This document shows positions 22,092 through 30,187 of a DNA stretch of 36,423 nucleotides, piece by piece. The notes under the pieces are model-generated. The model was given only the letters and a program-made list of their open reading frames with translations. It did not search any database and was not told the origin of the DNA. The translations under genes were made by a program, and so were the position numbers. How positions within the stretch are numbered: position 1 is the stretch's first letter; each line of letters begins with the position of its first letter. Source of the stretch: Collinsella aerofaciens (GTDB lineage Bacteria; Actinomycetota; Coriobacteriia; Coriobacteriales; Coriobacteriaceae); assembly GCF_015557435.1 (NCBI RefSeq), contig NZ_JADNOH010000075.1, positions 1 to 36,423 of the forward strand. The letters run 5' to 3'.

Positions 22092-23177
22092 CTATTCCTC
22101 TTTGGCAAGATCAAAGGTCACGGTGATTCGATCACGCGAAACACGGATCTTTGGGTCGCCGCAAAGGTTGAAATAGTACCGGGTGGCAAGGTCATTAAAG
22201 TCGCGTTCCACAGCGCGCGAAAACTGTGCCATGTCATCCTTGGCAATACGTAGCCCGCGACGATCCTTCGCGAGATCGACAGGAGCCGGCGCATGCGAGG
22301 ACGAATCACGCTCGCGCAGCAGACGCGCGGTCACACCGCGAACGGGCTTAATCTGCCCTGCCAAAATGCGATGGGCCGTGCGCTCGGACATCTCAAGACC
22401 CAAACCCGAACAAATACGGATAAAGTCCTCGGCATCAGAAGCAAGGCCTAAACGATCGACAACCGGAAGCTCGCTCTCGTCATCAATGAACAGGAGACGA
22501 GACGTATCGAGCCGACTTGACGCTTGAGCATAAAGGGTCGCGGCAATCTCAGACGGAGAACCGAGATAGACATCGCAACCACGCAACTCCTCGAGCGCAA
22601 ACTCACAAGCAGCGCGAATAATATTATGTGGACCGCGAGCGCAGACATAACGTCCGTCCTCATCCTTGACGGCCTGGGGCCAGCTGGACTGATCGGCACG
22701 CTCACTGAGGCGGTCGGCCGCAACGCTCACCTTGAAGGCTGAACCAAGATCGACGCCGGACGTGACCACACGGGCCTCGTCGGTGTTCTGCTTAATCGAA
22801 AACAATGCCATGCCACGACCGTGAACGCCCCAACGGTCCATCTTCATGCTCTCGAGCTTGGAGGTAACGCGGGCATCAAAGATTCGCTCTTGCATATCCT
22901 GCGGAACGCCAGAACCGTTATCCAGAAAGACAAGCGTGCGGACGCCATCTTCCTTGGTCGTGGCGAGATAGACCTTGTCGGCGCCGGCATCGCGAGCATT
23001 ACGGAGCATTTCGATGACGATGTCCTCGACATGCTGAATGTCGTGCTTAGCCTGGCGCCGCTCGGCCTCCGAAACGCGGAGGCGGACATACCCCTCGCCA
23101 AGGTTCTCCTCGACGCGAAGGTTGCCCTCCCCCGACATCGACGCGATAAATGAGATGAGCTCGTTCGCGTCGCTCAT
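22092..23177 (-). CDS. Uncharacterised GHKL-fold ATPase
   Basis: The protein has 361 residues. The ATP-binding motifs of the gyrase/Hsp90/kinase/MutL fold are in the N-terminal half: DIVIEMLRNARDAGA (Asn60), LDNGSGVP (from Asp86) and GVHGRGMALFSI (117-128). There is no histidine-phosphotransfer helix and no membrane segment, so it is not a sensor kinase. The spacing of motifs is closer to MutL/topoisomerase-type members. The C-terminal half (about 150-361) matches nothing I recognise. It starts 1 base after the rny stop and is followed by spoVS. This is the place that the phosphodiesterase ymdB holds in B. subtilis, so a role in RNA metabolism or the DNA-damage network is possible but unproven. 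Confidence 0.75.
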   Translation of the reverse strand: MSDANELISFIASMSGEGNLRVEENLGEGYVRLRVSEAERRQAKHDIQHVEDIVIEMLRNARDAGADKVYLATTKEDGVRTLVFLDNGSGVPQDMQERIFDARVTSKLESMKMDRWGVHGRGMALFSIKQNTDEARVVTSGVDLGSAFKVSVAADRLSERADQSSWPQAVKDEDGRYVCARGPHNIIRAACEFALEELRGCDVYLGSPSEIAATLYAQASSRLDTSRLLFIDDESELPVVDRLGLASDAEDFIRICSGLGLEMSERTAHRILAGQIKPVRGVTARLLRERDSSSHAPAPVDLAKDRRGLRIAKDDMAQFSRAVERDFNDLATRYYFNLCGDPKIRVSRDRITVTFDLAKEE

Positions 23178-23178
23178 G

Positions 23179-24735
23179 TTATTTAGCGATATCGACAGCG
23201 CGGCTCTCGCGAATCACGACGACGCGCACCTGACCGGGATACTCCATCTCTTCCTCGATCTGATGGGCGATATCGTGAGCCAGGACCGTGGACTGGGCAT
23301 CGGAGATCTTGTCCGGCTGGACCATGACGTGGACCTCGCGACCGGCCTGCATGGCATAGGTACGTTCGACGCCGTCATGGGAGTTGGCGATCTCCTCGAG
23401 CTTCTCAAGACGCTTGATGTAGTTCTCGGCAGACTCGCGACGGGCACCGGGGCGAGAGGCAGAGACAGCATCGGCGGCCTGCACCAGGACATCGAGCACC
23501 GTGTTGGGGTCGACATCGGCATGGTGAGCCTCAATAGCGTGGACGATAACGGGCTTCTCGCCATAACGGCGGGCAAGCTCGGCGCCGATGACGGCATGCG
23601 GGCCCTCGACGTCGTGGTCGATTGCCTTGCCCAGGTCATGAAGCAGGCCGGCGCGCTTGGCGGTCACAACGTCCAGGCCAAGCTCGGAAGCCATCACGCC
23701 GCACAGATCAGAGACCTCGAGGGAATGCTGAAGCACGTTCTGACCAAACGAGGTACGGTAGCGCAGGGCACCAAGGGTCTTGACGATCTCGGGGTGCAGA
23801 TCGTGGATGCCGGTATCGAAGGCAGCCTGCTCGCCAGCCTCGCGCACGCGCTGCTGAACCAGGTCGGCGGCCTTGTGATACATCTCCTCGATACGGGCAG
23901 GGTGAATGCGGCCGTCGGCGATGAGGTTCTCGAGGGCGACACGGGCGGTCTCACGACGGACCGGGTCGAAGCTCGAAAGAACGACGGTCTCGGGCGTGTC
24001 GTCGATCACGAGGTTGACGCCGGAAACCTGCTCGAAGGTCCGGATGTTGCGACCCTCGCGACCGATGATACGGCCCTTGAGGTCATCAGAGGGAATGTGC
24101 ACGGAGGTAACGGTAACCTCGGCAGTGTGGTCGGCAGCGCAGCGCTGAATCGCCAGAGACAGAATCTCCTGGGCGGTCTTGTGGCACTCGGCGCGAACCT
24201 GCTGCTCGGACTCGCGAATGATCGTGGCGGCCTCGTGGGTGACCTCGCCGCGAACCTTATCGAGGAGCTCCTTGTGGGCGTCCTCGCGGGTAAGGTCGGC
24301 GATACGCTCGAGCTCGGAGGTCTGCTTTGCACAGAGCTCCTCGAGCTCACGGGAGCGCTTCTCGACCTGACCGGCCTGGCTGGACAGCTGATGCTCGCGC
24401 TTGTCGAGAGCGTCGTTGCGGCGATCAAGGGATTCCTCGCGCTGCATCACGCGGTTCTCGAGCGTACGAATCTCGTTCTTACGCTGCTTGTCCTCGGCCT
24501 CGGCGGCCTGCTTGTTCTTGATGATCTCCTCTTTAGCCTCGAGCAGAGCCTCTTTTTTGAGGGTCTCGGCCTGACGCTTAGCATCACCGATCAGGGACTC
24601 AGCCTGTGCGTGTGCCGACTGGATTTTTTCGTCGGCCTCGTGAAGACTACCCTGCTTGGCGGTGCGCATGTAGGCAATGGCGGCGATGGCACCCAAAACG
24701 ATGCCAACGAGCGCTGCGATGATAGGCATGCTCAC
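23179..24735 (-). CDS. rny: Ribonuclease Y
   Basis: The protein has 518 residues. An N-terminal membrane anchor (about 4-24) is followed by a long charged coiled coil (about 30-195). A KH domain (about 205-270) contains [22 protein letters not shown]. An HD domain starts near the [11 protein letters not shown] stretch and has [12 protein letters not shown] as its metal-binding motif. The enzyme is a membrane-bound endonuclease that starts mRNA decay. Together with RNase J, also in this window, it forms the RNase Y/J decay pathway. AAGGAG precedes the ATG at 24735. It heads a minus-strand series of tightly packed genes. Confidence 0.96.
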   Translation of the reverse strand: MSMPIIAALVGIVLGAIAAIAYMRTAKQGSLHEADEKIQSAHAQAESLIGDAKRQAETLKKEALLEAKEEIIKNKQAAEAEDKQRKNEIRTLENRVMQREESLDRRNDALDKREHQLSSQAGQVEKRSRELEELCAKQTSELERIADLTREDAHKELLDKVRGEVTHEAATIIRESEQQVRAECHKTAQEILSLAIQRCAADHTAEVTVTSVHIPSDDLKGRIIGREGRNIRTFEQVSGVNLVIDDTPETVVLSSFDPVRRETARVALENLIADGRIHPARIEEMYHKAADLVQQRVREAGEQAAFDTGIHDLHPEIVKTLGALRYRTSFGQNVLQHSLEVSDLCGVMASELGLDVVTAKRAGLLHDLGKAIDHDVEGPHAVIGAELARRYGEKPVIVHAIEAHHADVDPNTVLDVLVQAADAVSASRPGARRESAENYIKRLEKLEEIANSHDGVERTYAMQAGREVHVMVQPDKISDAQSTVLAHDIAHQIEEEMEYPGQVRVVVIRESRAVDIAK

Positions 24736-24751
24736 TCCTTTTTATGGATTC

Positions 24752-24790
24752 GTTACACAACAAAGCGAACCGTCCTTACGAACGGCTCGC
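24752..24790 (-). terminator. Probable terminator of recA-recX
   Basis: On the minus strand GCGAGCCGT (24790-24782) pairs with ACGGTTCGC (24773-24765) with one mismatch and an 8-base loop. TTTGTTGTG follows. It lies about 200 bases after the recX stop, just before rny. The T-run is weak. Confidence 0.45.
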
Positions 24791-24986
24791 GACATTTGAG
24801 TAATATGGGCGCAGCTTATGCGGGTCGGATACAGATAAACATATAAACAAACTCATCACAGATGAGCACATATCACAAAGCAAATGACGCTGTTTATCGT
24901 ACGTTGAACCACAACAACTGTCAAATAAATGCCCCCAACACGGCGGCTAAAACACGGTGAGCGGCAGGGCCACAAAACGCATACGC

Positions 24987-25679
24987 CTAAACCGCACATT
25001 CCTCGCGTTCGGCATCGAGACGTGCCTTAACGGCATCGGCGGCGATATGATACGAGAAGCCCTTGCCCATCAAAAACCGAACCAGTTTTTCGAATCCGCG
25101 CGTCTCTGGAACACGCCGCTTGGCGAGCAGGGCTGACGCACGCGCCAAATCGTCTTCGACGGCAAAATAATCCTCGGGATAACCGGGAATGTCATCGAGC
25201 ACGACATGACGGCGCTTGAGCTCGGTCTCGATTTTGCGCTGTCCCCAACCGTGCCGCTTGCGCTCCTCGATAAAGTACGAGCAAAAGCGGTTCTCGTCTA
25301 AAAAGCGATACTCGGTGGCGCGCTCGACGGCGAAATCGATTGCGGTCTGGTGAAAGCCGTAGCGAGCCAGCTTGTCACGGACCTCGCCCGTCGCATGGTC
25401 GCGGCGCGATAACATCTCGGTCACCATGGTAAGTGCACATTTACGCTCGACGAGCTGCACCGCCTCACGAAAGTTGTCCCAATCACAGGGAAGATCGGGG
25501 CGGTTTTTGACATACAGGCGCGCGACCCGCACGGGAATCCAAATGGACCGCTCAAAACCGCCCTCAAGCTCACAATCGATATGTGCGCAAGGCTTTTTGG
25601 ACGCATACCCGCTCGAGAACGAGGAGGCCGCCTTCTTATCGGGAAAGACGACCGTGGCCTCGGTCACCGTATACGACAT
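24987..25679 (-). CDS. recX: Regulatory protein RecX
   Basis: The protein has 230 residues, long for the family because of a 70-residue N-terminal extension. The three-helix repeats start ALTMVTEMLSRRDHATGEVRDKLARYGF and continue with FLDENRFCSYFIEERKRHGWGQRKIETEL and the C-terminal KLVRFLMGKGFSYHIAADAV. RecX caps and destabilises RecA filaments. It starts 11 bases after recA and is surely co-transcribed, so both are SOS-induced. A ribosome site is hardly visible, which suggests low, coupled translation. Confidence 0.92.
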   Translation of the reverse strand: MSYTVTEATVVFPDKKAASSFSSGYASKKPCAHIDCELEGGFERSIWIPVRVARLYVKNRPDLPCDWDNFREAVQLVERKCALTMVTEMLSRRDHATGEVRDKLARYGFHQTAIDFAVERATEYRFLDENRFCSYFIEERKRHGWGQRKIETELKRRHVVLDDIPGYPEDYFAVEDDLARASALLAKRRVPETRGFEKLVRFLMGKGFSYHIAADAVKARLDAEREECAV

Positions 25680-25690
25680 GAGCGCAACCG

Positions 25691-26839
25691 CTACTCGTCG
25701 TCATCATCGAGCATGGCGGAACCATCGATGGCGTAAAGCTCGTCAAACTCCTCAGGCGCAGGCTGATCGGTCAGCTCGACCTCGGATGGAGCATCGTCGT
25801 CAAACTCAAGCCCGCAGGCAAGGCGGACCTTATGATCAATCTCGTCGGCGCAATCAGGGTGTTCGCGCAGGAACGCCTTGGCGGCCTCGCGACCGTTGCC
25901 GAGCTTGTCCTCGCCATAGGCAAACCAGGAGCCCATCTTCTTGCAGATGCCGCACTCGACAGCCATGTCCAGAATCGAGCCCTCCTTAGAGATGCCCGTA
26001 CCGTACATGATGTCGAACTCAGCAGAACGGAACGGAGCTGCCACCTTGTTCTTAACGACCTTGGCGCGCACGCGGTTACCGATAACCTCATCCTTAAGCT
26101 TAATGCTGTCGATGCGGCGAATGTCGATACGCACCGAAGAGAAGAACTTAAGGGCGCGGCCGCCCGTCGTGGTCTCGGGGTTGCCGAACATGACGCCGAT
26201 CTTCTCTCGCAGCTGGTTAATGAAGATGCATGTCGTGTTGGACTTGGACAGCGAGCCGGCGAGCTTGCGGAGCGCCTGACTCATCAGGCGAGCTTGCAAA
26301 CCGACCGTGGTATCGCCGATCTCTCCCTCGATCTCGGCACGCGGGGTCAGCGCGGCGACGGAGTCGACGACGATGGCATCGATGGCGCCGGAACGCACGA
26401 GCATGTCAACAATCTCGAGCGCCTGCTCACCCGTATCAGGCTGGGAAATCAGTACCTCGTCGATATCCACGCCAATGCGCGCGGCATACGTGGGATCGAG
26501 CGCGTGCTCGGCATCGATAAATGCCACCACGCCACCCATTGCCTGGGCCTCGGCCAGGATCTCAAGCGAAAGCGTCGTCTTACCGGAGGACTCAGGACCG
26601 TAAATCTCGACGATGCGGCCGCGCGGCACACCGCCGATACCCAGAGCGGCATCGAGTGCCAGAGCGCCCGTAGGGATGGCCTCGACCTCGAGCTCGGGGC
26701 CACCGTCGCCGTACCTCATGATGGAACCCTGGCCGAATTTCTTCTCGATCTCGGCCTTGGTGGTGGCGATCATCTCATCGCGCTCTTTACCCGTCGTGCG
26801 AGCATGAACGGTACGTACGGGACCTGAATTCTTGGCCAT
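25691..26839 (-). CDS. recA: Recombinase RecA
   Basis: The protein has 382 residues. Walker A is GPESSGKT (81-88). IDAEHALDP, the VDSVAALTP Walker B strand and the [20 protein letters not shown]-binding region are all typical. The C-terminus is acidic (ending DDDDE), which modulates DNA binding. It forms filaments on single-stranded DNA, drives recombination and triggers LexA cleavage. The ATG at 26839 has GAGGAGGG 6 bases upstream; a start 7 codons earlier is unsupported. The promoter with SOS box is at 26870-26898. Confidence 0.98.
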   Translation of the reverse strand: MAKNSGPVRTVHARTTGKERDEMIATTKAEIEKKFGQGSIMRYGDGGPELEVEAIPTGALALDAALGIGGVPRGRIVEIYGPESSGKTTLSLEILAEAQAMGGVVAFIDAEHALDPTYAARIGVDIDEVLISQPDTGEQALEIVDMLVRSGAIDAIVVDSVAALTPRAEIEGEIGDTTVGLQARLMSQALRKLAGSLSKSNTTCIFINQLREKIGVMFGNPETTTGGRALKFFSSVRIDIRRIDSIKLKDEVIGNRVRAKVVKNKVAAPFRSAEFDIMYGTGISKEGSILDMAVECGICKKMGSWFAYGEDKLGNGREAAKAFLREHPDCADEIDHKVRLACGLEFDDDAPSEVELTDQPAPEEFDELYAIDGSAMLDDDDE

Positions 26840-26869
26840 GAAAAGCCCTCCTCTTAACAACCTGCATCG

Positions 26870-26898
26870 ATAATAAACGAACGGCTGTTCGTGGTCAA
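26870..26898 (-). promoter_or_regulatory. recA promoter with SOS box in its spacer
   Basis: On the minus strand TTGACC (26898-26893) is 17 bases from TATTAT (26875-26870). The perfect LexA site CGAACAGCCGTTCG (26891-26878) lies inside that spacer. LexA bound here would block polymerase directly. The next 165 bases (to 27065) show nothing further. Confidence 0.88.
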
Positions 26899-27065
26899 CC
26901 GTTCAGATAAATCATATGCAGGCAGTCTTTCCAAAACCCAACCAAACGCCGACCTAACACTGACCAAATGCTTGACCACAAAGGGGCAAATAAGAACAAG
27001 AAAGGCAAAAATACACCTATGACCAGCGCAAACGCTAAATTCGTCAGGGGTCCCTATCTCCACAA

Positions 27066-27089
27066 TTAAGGGGCCCGAAGGCCCCTTAA
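27066..27089 (-). terminator. Terminator after cinA
   Basis: A perfect 10-bp stem (TTAAGGGGCC at 27066-27075 with 27080-27089) has a UUCG-type tetraloop on the minus strand. It is followed by TTGTGG and lies 7 bases after the cinA stop. It separates the rnj-to-cinA series from recA. Confidence 0.75.
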
Positions 27090-27096
27090 AACACGT

Positions 27097-27633
27097 CTAT
27101 TCCATAGAGTTAAGCACAAGGGCAATGCGTCCCAATGCCTCCGCGACCGCATGGGCACGAACACACGAACGGTCGCCCTCATAGTGGCAGCGCACAGAGT
27201 CCACGACCGGCACTTCCCCATCAGCCGCGCGATACGCCCAGCCAATATAGAAAGTGCCAGCCGGATCGTCCTCAGTGCCGCCGCCGGGGCCGGCATAACC
27301 CGTTGCGCTCACTGCAATATCGCTCTGGTACAGCTCCAGCGAACGCGCCGCCATCTCGCGCGCGGTCTGATGCGACACCGCGGTATAGCGGTCGAGCGTC
27401 TCCTGATCAACACCCAAAACGCGATGCTTGATCTCATCGCAGTAGGTCACCGCACCGCCACGCAGCACCGCCGAGGCGCCCGGGATATCGGCAATCGTCG
27501 AGGCGATCATACCTGCTGTCAGCGACTCAGCCGTCGAAACCGTCACGCCCCGAGCGCTCGCGCGCTCGACAATATGACGCGCCAGCTCCTCGTTATGTGC
27601 GGAAATCTGCTCAAAAGAGTCCGTCATACCCAC
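27097..27633 (-). CDS. CinA C-terminal domain protein (nicotinamide-nucleotide amidase, PncC-like)
   Basis: The protein has 178 residues and corresponds to the stand-alone CinA amidase domain. VSTAESLTAGMIASTIADIPGAS holds the active-site serine region. VTYCDEIKHRVLGV, VSATGYAGPGGGTEDDPAGTFYIG and a final helix complete the fold. It deamidates nicotinamide mononucleotide in NAD recycling. The N-terminal half of full CinA is absent, which is common. The GTG at 27633 is 6 bases after the pgsA stop region and has AGG at 5 bases; an ATG two codons later is possible. It sits between pgsA and recA, as cinA does in B. subtilis. Confidence 0.9.
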   Translation of the reverse strand: MGMTDSFEQISAHNEELARHIVERASARGVTVSTAESLTAGMIASTIADIPGASAVLRGGAVTYCDEIKHRVLGVDQETLDRYTAVSHQTAREMAARSLELYQSDIAVSATGYAGPGGGTEDDPAGTFYIGWAYRAADGEVPVVDSVRCHYEGDRSCVRAHAVAEALGRIALVLNSME

Positions 27634-27639
27634 CAGAAC

Positions 27640-28278
27640 CTAGACCGAAAAGACGATCTTGCGGCAGTTCCAGAAGTACTGGGCGCCCGAGATAACGGTC
27701 AGGACAACGGCAACGGCGTACAGGAAGCGCGACACCGAGTAGATGCCGAGCGTCAGCGCCAGCGGGCCAAGGTGCAAGCCGGCCATCGCAAAGACGCACA
27801 GGTAACCGCAGATGGAGACCATCGTGGTCGCCGTCTTGTACTTGCCAAGCTTATCGGCGGCAACGACCACGCCGGCGGCACTCGCAACCATGCGCAGGGC
27901 GCTTACCAGCAGCTCGCGGAACAAGATGATGAACACGGACCAAACCGACACGGCACCAAAGTCCAAGAATAGCAGCAGGGCCGAGAATACGAGCAGCTTG
28001 TCGGCGATGGGGTCCAAGAATTTACCGAAGTCGGTAATCTCGTTGCGCGAGCGCGCCAGGTAGCCGTCAACCTTATCGGTGCACGACAGGATGACGTACA
28101 GAATGAAGGCAGCGGCGGCGAGCGGGCCGTCGAAGGTGCTCCAATCTGTACCGGCAACACTCGTGTGAGAAAGCGCCGACACAATCATGAACACCGGGAT
28201 AAAGACGATGCGAACGCACGTCACGATGTTGGCGGGCGTCCAAACACTCGTCAGTTCCTTATTGCTCTCGTTTGCCAC
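27640..28278 (-). CDS. pgsA: CDP-diacylglycerol-glycerol-3-phosphate 3-phosphatidyltransferase
   Basis: The protein has 212 residues and about five or six membrane helices. The catalytic motif D-G-x2-A-R-x8-G-x3-D-x3-D occurs as DKVDGYLARSRNEI followed by FGKFLDPIADK. The N-terminal PANIVTCVRIVFIPVF is typical of PgsA. It makes phosphatidylglycerol phosphate at the membrane. It starts with GTG, with TAGGAG 7 bases upstream, and begins 9 bases after rimO. The position rodZ-(yajQ-rimO)-pgsA-cinA-recA favours PgsA over other family members. Confidence 0.9.
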   Translation of the reverse strand: MANESNKELTSVWTPANIVTCVRIVFIPVFMIVSALSHTSVAGTDWSTFDGPLAAAAFILYVILSCTDKVDGYLARSRNEITDFGKFLDPIADKLLVFSALLLFLDFGAVSVWSVFIILFRELLVSALRMVASAAGVVVAADKLGKYKTATTMVSICGYLCVFAMAGLHLGPLALTLGIYSVSRFLYAVAVVLTVISGAQYFWNCRKIVFSV

Positions 28279-28287
28279 GACGCTCTC

Positions 28288-29637
28288 CTACTCCACAACA
28301 TGGCCGATAAGCTCATAGCAGAAGCTATCGGTAAACTCGACCGTCAGAATATCGCCCACAGATGCCTCGCTGGCATCCAGATGCACCGCGCCATCGGAAT
28401 CAGGCGCCTGGAACCAGGCATGTCCGATCAGCTCGGCGCCGTCCTCGGTCTCTTCGATACCGTCGACAATCACCTGGGCGCGCTCGCCCACATGTGCGGC
28501 AGTTGCAGCAAAACCGAGCGACTCGGCCAGGTCCATGGCCTCCTGGGCGCGCTCGAGCTTGACCTCTTCGTCGACCTGGCCCTCCATCTTGGCGGCCAGG
28601 CTGCCCTCCTCCTGCGAGTAGGCAAAGACGCTCGTGTAGTCGAAGCCGACGGTGTCCATAAAGTCGATAAGGTCGCGGAACTCGTCGTCGGTCTCGGTCG
28701 GGAAGCCAACCATGGCCGTGGAGCGAATCACAATACCGGGGATGCGCTCGCGCAGGTCGCGGAACAGATCCTCGAGCTCCTGGCGCGAACCGGAGCGACG
28801 CATGGCCTTAAGGATGCGCGCATCGCAGTGCTGCACGGGGATATCGATATAGGGCAGCACCTCGGGCGTATCGCGAATGGTCTCGATAAGCTCGTCAGTC
28901 ATGCCCTCGGGCTGCAGGTAGAGTACGCGGACCCACACGTTATGAGGACGCACCGCCTCAGCAACGGCCTGCAACAGCTGCGCCAGATTGCGCGGCTCGC
29001 CCTCGGCGAGGTCCTCGTCGGCAAAGTCGGTACCCCAGATGCCCGTGTCCTGACCGATCAGAACGATCTCGCGCACGCCACCGGCGACCAGGTCGCGCAC
29101 CTCGGAGATAATGCTCTCGGCATTACGCGAGTGATAACGACCGCGGATATACGGGATCATGCAGAAGCTACAGAAGCGGTTGCAGCCATCGGAGATCTTG
29201 ACGTAGGCGACAGCGCCCTCGACGGTACGCTTGACCTGCGGAATATAGGCGGCAATCTCGCGCTCGACACCCAGCACGTCATCGATGACCGCCACGATGC
29301 CGTCTTCCTCGTCGGCCTTCACAAAGGCCGCAACTTCGGGCAGCTCGTCGGGCAGGTCGTCGCCGTAGCGTGACGGCACACAGCCGCACATGACGATCGG
29401 GCAGGAACGAACGCCGTCCTGCACCTCATTGGCAAGCTCGAGCGTGGTCTCGATGCTCTCGGACGTTGCAGAGGCAAGGAACGAGCACGTATTGACGATG
29501 GCGATATCGGCATCCTGCGGATCGAATGCCTCCTCGTAGCCCGCGGCGGTCAGCAGCGAACGCATACGGTCGGTATCGACCTCGTTCTTGGCGCACCCGA
29601 GGGTGATATAGAGTGCGGAGCCCAACGGAGTATCCAT
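28288..29637 (-). CDS. rimO: Ribosomal protein uS12 methylthiotransferase
   Basis: The protein has 449 residues. The UPF0004 domain has cysteines 15 (ITLGCAKNEVDTDRM), 51 (VNTCSFL) and 86 (CGCVPSRYGD). The radical-SAM motif is CNRFCSFC, followed by MIPYIRGRYHSR, and a C-terminal TRAM domain ends the protein. ITLGCAKNxVD and SFL distinguish RimO from MiaB. It methylthiolates an aspartate of ribosomal protein S12. AAAGGA lies upstream of the ATG at 29637. Confidence 0.95.
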   Translation of the reverse strand: MDTPLGSALYITLGCAKNEVDTDRMRSLLTAAGYEEAFDPQDADIAIVNTCSFLASATSESIETTLELANEVQDGVRSCPIVMCGCVPSRYGDDLPDELPEVAAFVKADEEDGIVAVIDDVLGVEREIAAYIPQVKRTVEGAVAYVKISDGCNRFCSFCMIPYIRGRYHSRNAESIISEVRDLVAGGVREIVLIGQDTGIWGTDFADEDLAEGEPRNLAQLLQAVAEAVRPHNVWVRVLYLQPEGMTDELIETIRDTPEVLPYIDIPVQHCDARILKAMRRSGSRQELEDLFRDLRERIPGIVIRSTAMVGFPTETDDEFRDLIDFMDTVGFDYTSVFAYSQEEGSLAAKMEGQVDEEVKLERAQEAMDLAESLGFAATAAHVGERAQVIVDGIEETEDGAELIGHAWFQAPDSDGAVHLDASEASVGDILTVEFTDSFCYELIGHVVE

Positions 29638-29663
29638 GTTGGAGAGCGGTCCTTTCGAATGAA

Positions 29664-30161
29664 TTAGCGGTAGTTGGTGAACTGCAGCGGCTGACCGTAG
29701 TCCTGGTCGCGCAGGAACTGGATCACGGTCTGCAGCGCATCCTTGGAAGCAGAGGAAACACGCAGTTTGTCGGCCTCGATCGTCACCTTGACCTTGAGCT
29801 TCTGATCCTTAATGTCCTTATTGATCTTCTTGGCAGTCGTCTGGTCGATACCCTCGACGATGTGACCGAGCACGCGCACGGTACCGCCCGATGCAGCCTG
29901 AGGCGCATCCCAGGACACGGCCTTAAGATCGATACCGCGCTTGATGAGCTTGGAGCTCAGGACATCGACGATCTGCTTGGAGACAAAGTCGGCCGGGGCG
30001 TTGATCGTAAAGAGCTTGTCGCCCTTCGAAAGCTCGATCGTGGCGCCGGAGTCCTTCAGGTCATAGCGCTGGGAAATCTCGCGCGTGGTCTGCTGGAAGG
30101 CATTGTCGACCTCCTGCATATTGACCTCGGACACGACGTCGAAGCTGGAATCTTTAGCCAT
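29664..30161 (-). CDS. yajQ: YajQ family nucleotide-binding protein
   Basis: The protein has 165 residues, usual length. It begins SSFDVVSEVNMQEVDNAF and contains TTREISQRYDLKDSGATIEL and DLKAVSWDAPQAASGGTVR, all typical. The family has two similar alpha-beta domains and binds RNA or, in some bacteria, cyclic di-GMP. Its role in this lineage is unknown. AAAGGATTAACC precedes the ATG at 30161. It lies between rodZ and rimO in the same direction with short gaps. Confidence 0.93.
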   Translation of the reverse strand: MAKDSSFDVVSEVNMQEVDNAFQQTTREISQRYDLKDSGATIELSKGDKLFTINAPADFVSKQIVDVLSSKLIKRGIDLKAVSWDAPQAASGGTVRVLGHIVEGIDQTTAKKINKDIKDQKLKVKVTIEADKLRVSSASKDALQTVIQFLRDQDYGQPLQFTNYR

Positions 30162-30187
30162 GGTTAATCCTTTCGCTTACGAGCGGC

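Noticed and set aside
23038-24846. 602-codon plus-strand ORF opposite rny
   Set aside because: It is the antisense frame of rny; Leu/Gly/Val-rich with no family features and no promoter or ribosome site. rny is unmistakable on the other strand.
28165-29373. 402-codon plus-strand ORF opposite rimO/pgsA
   Set aside because: Antisense shadow of a clear rimO gene with biased codon third positions.
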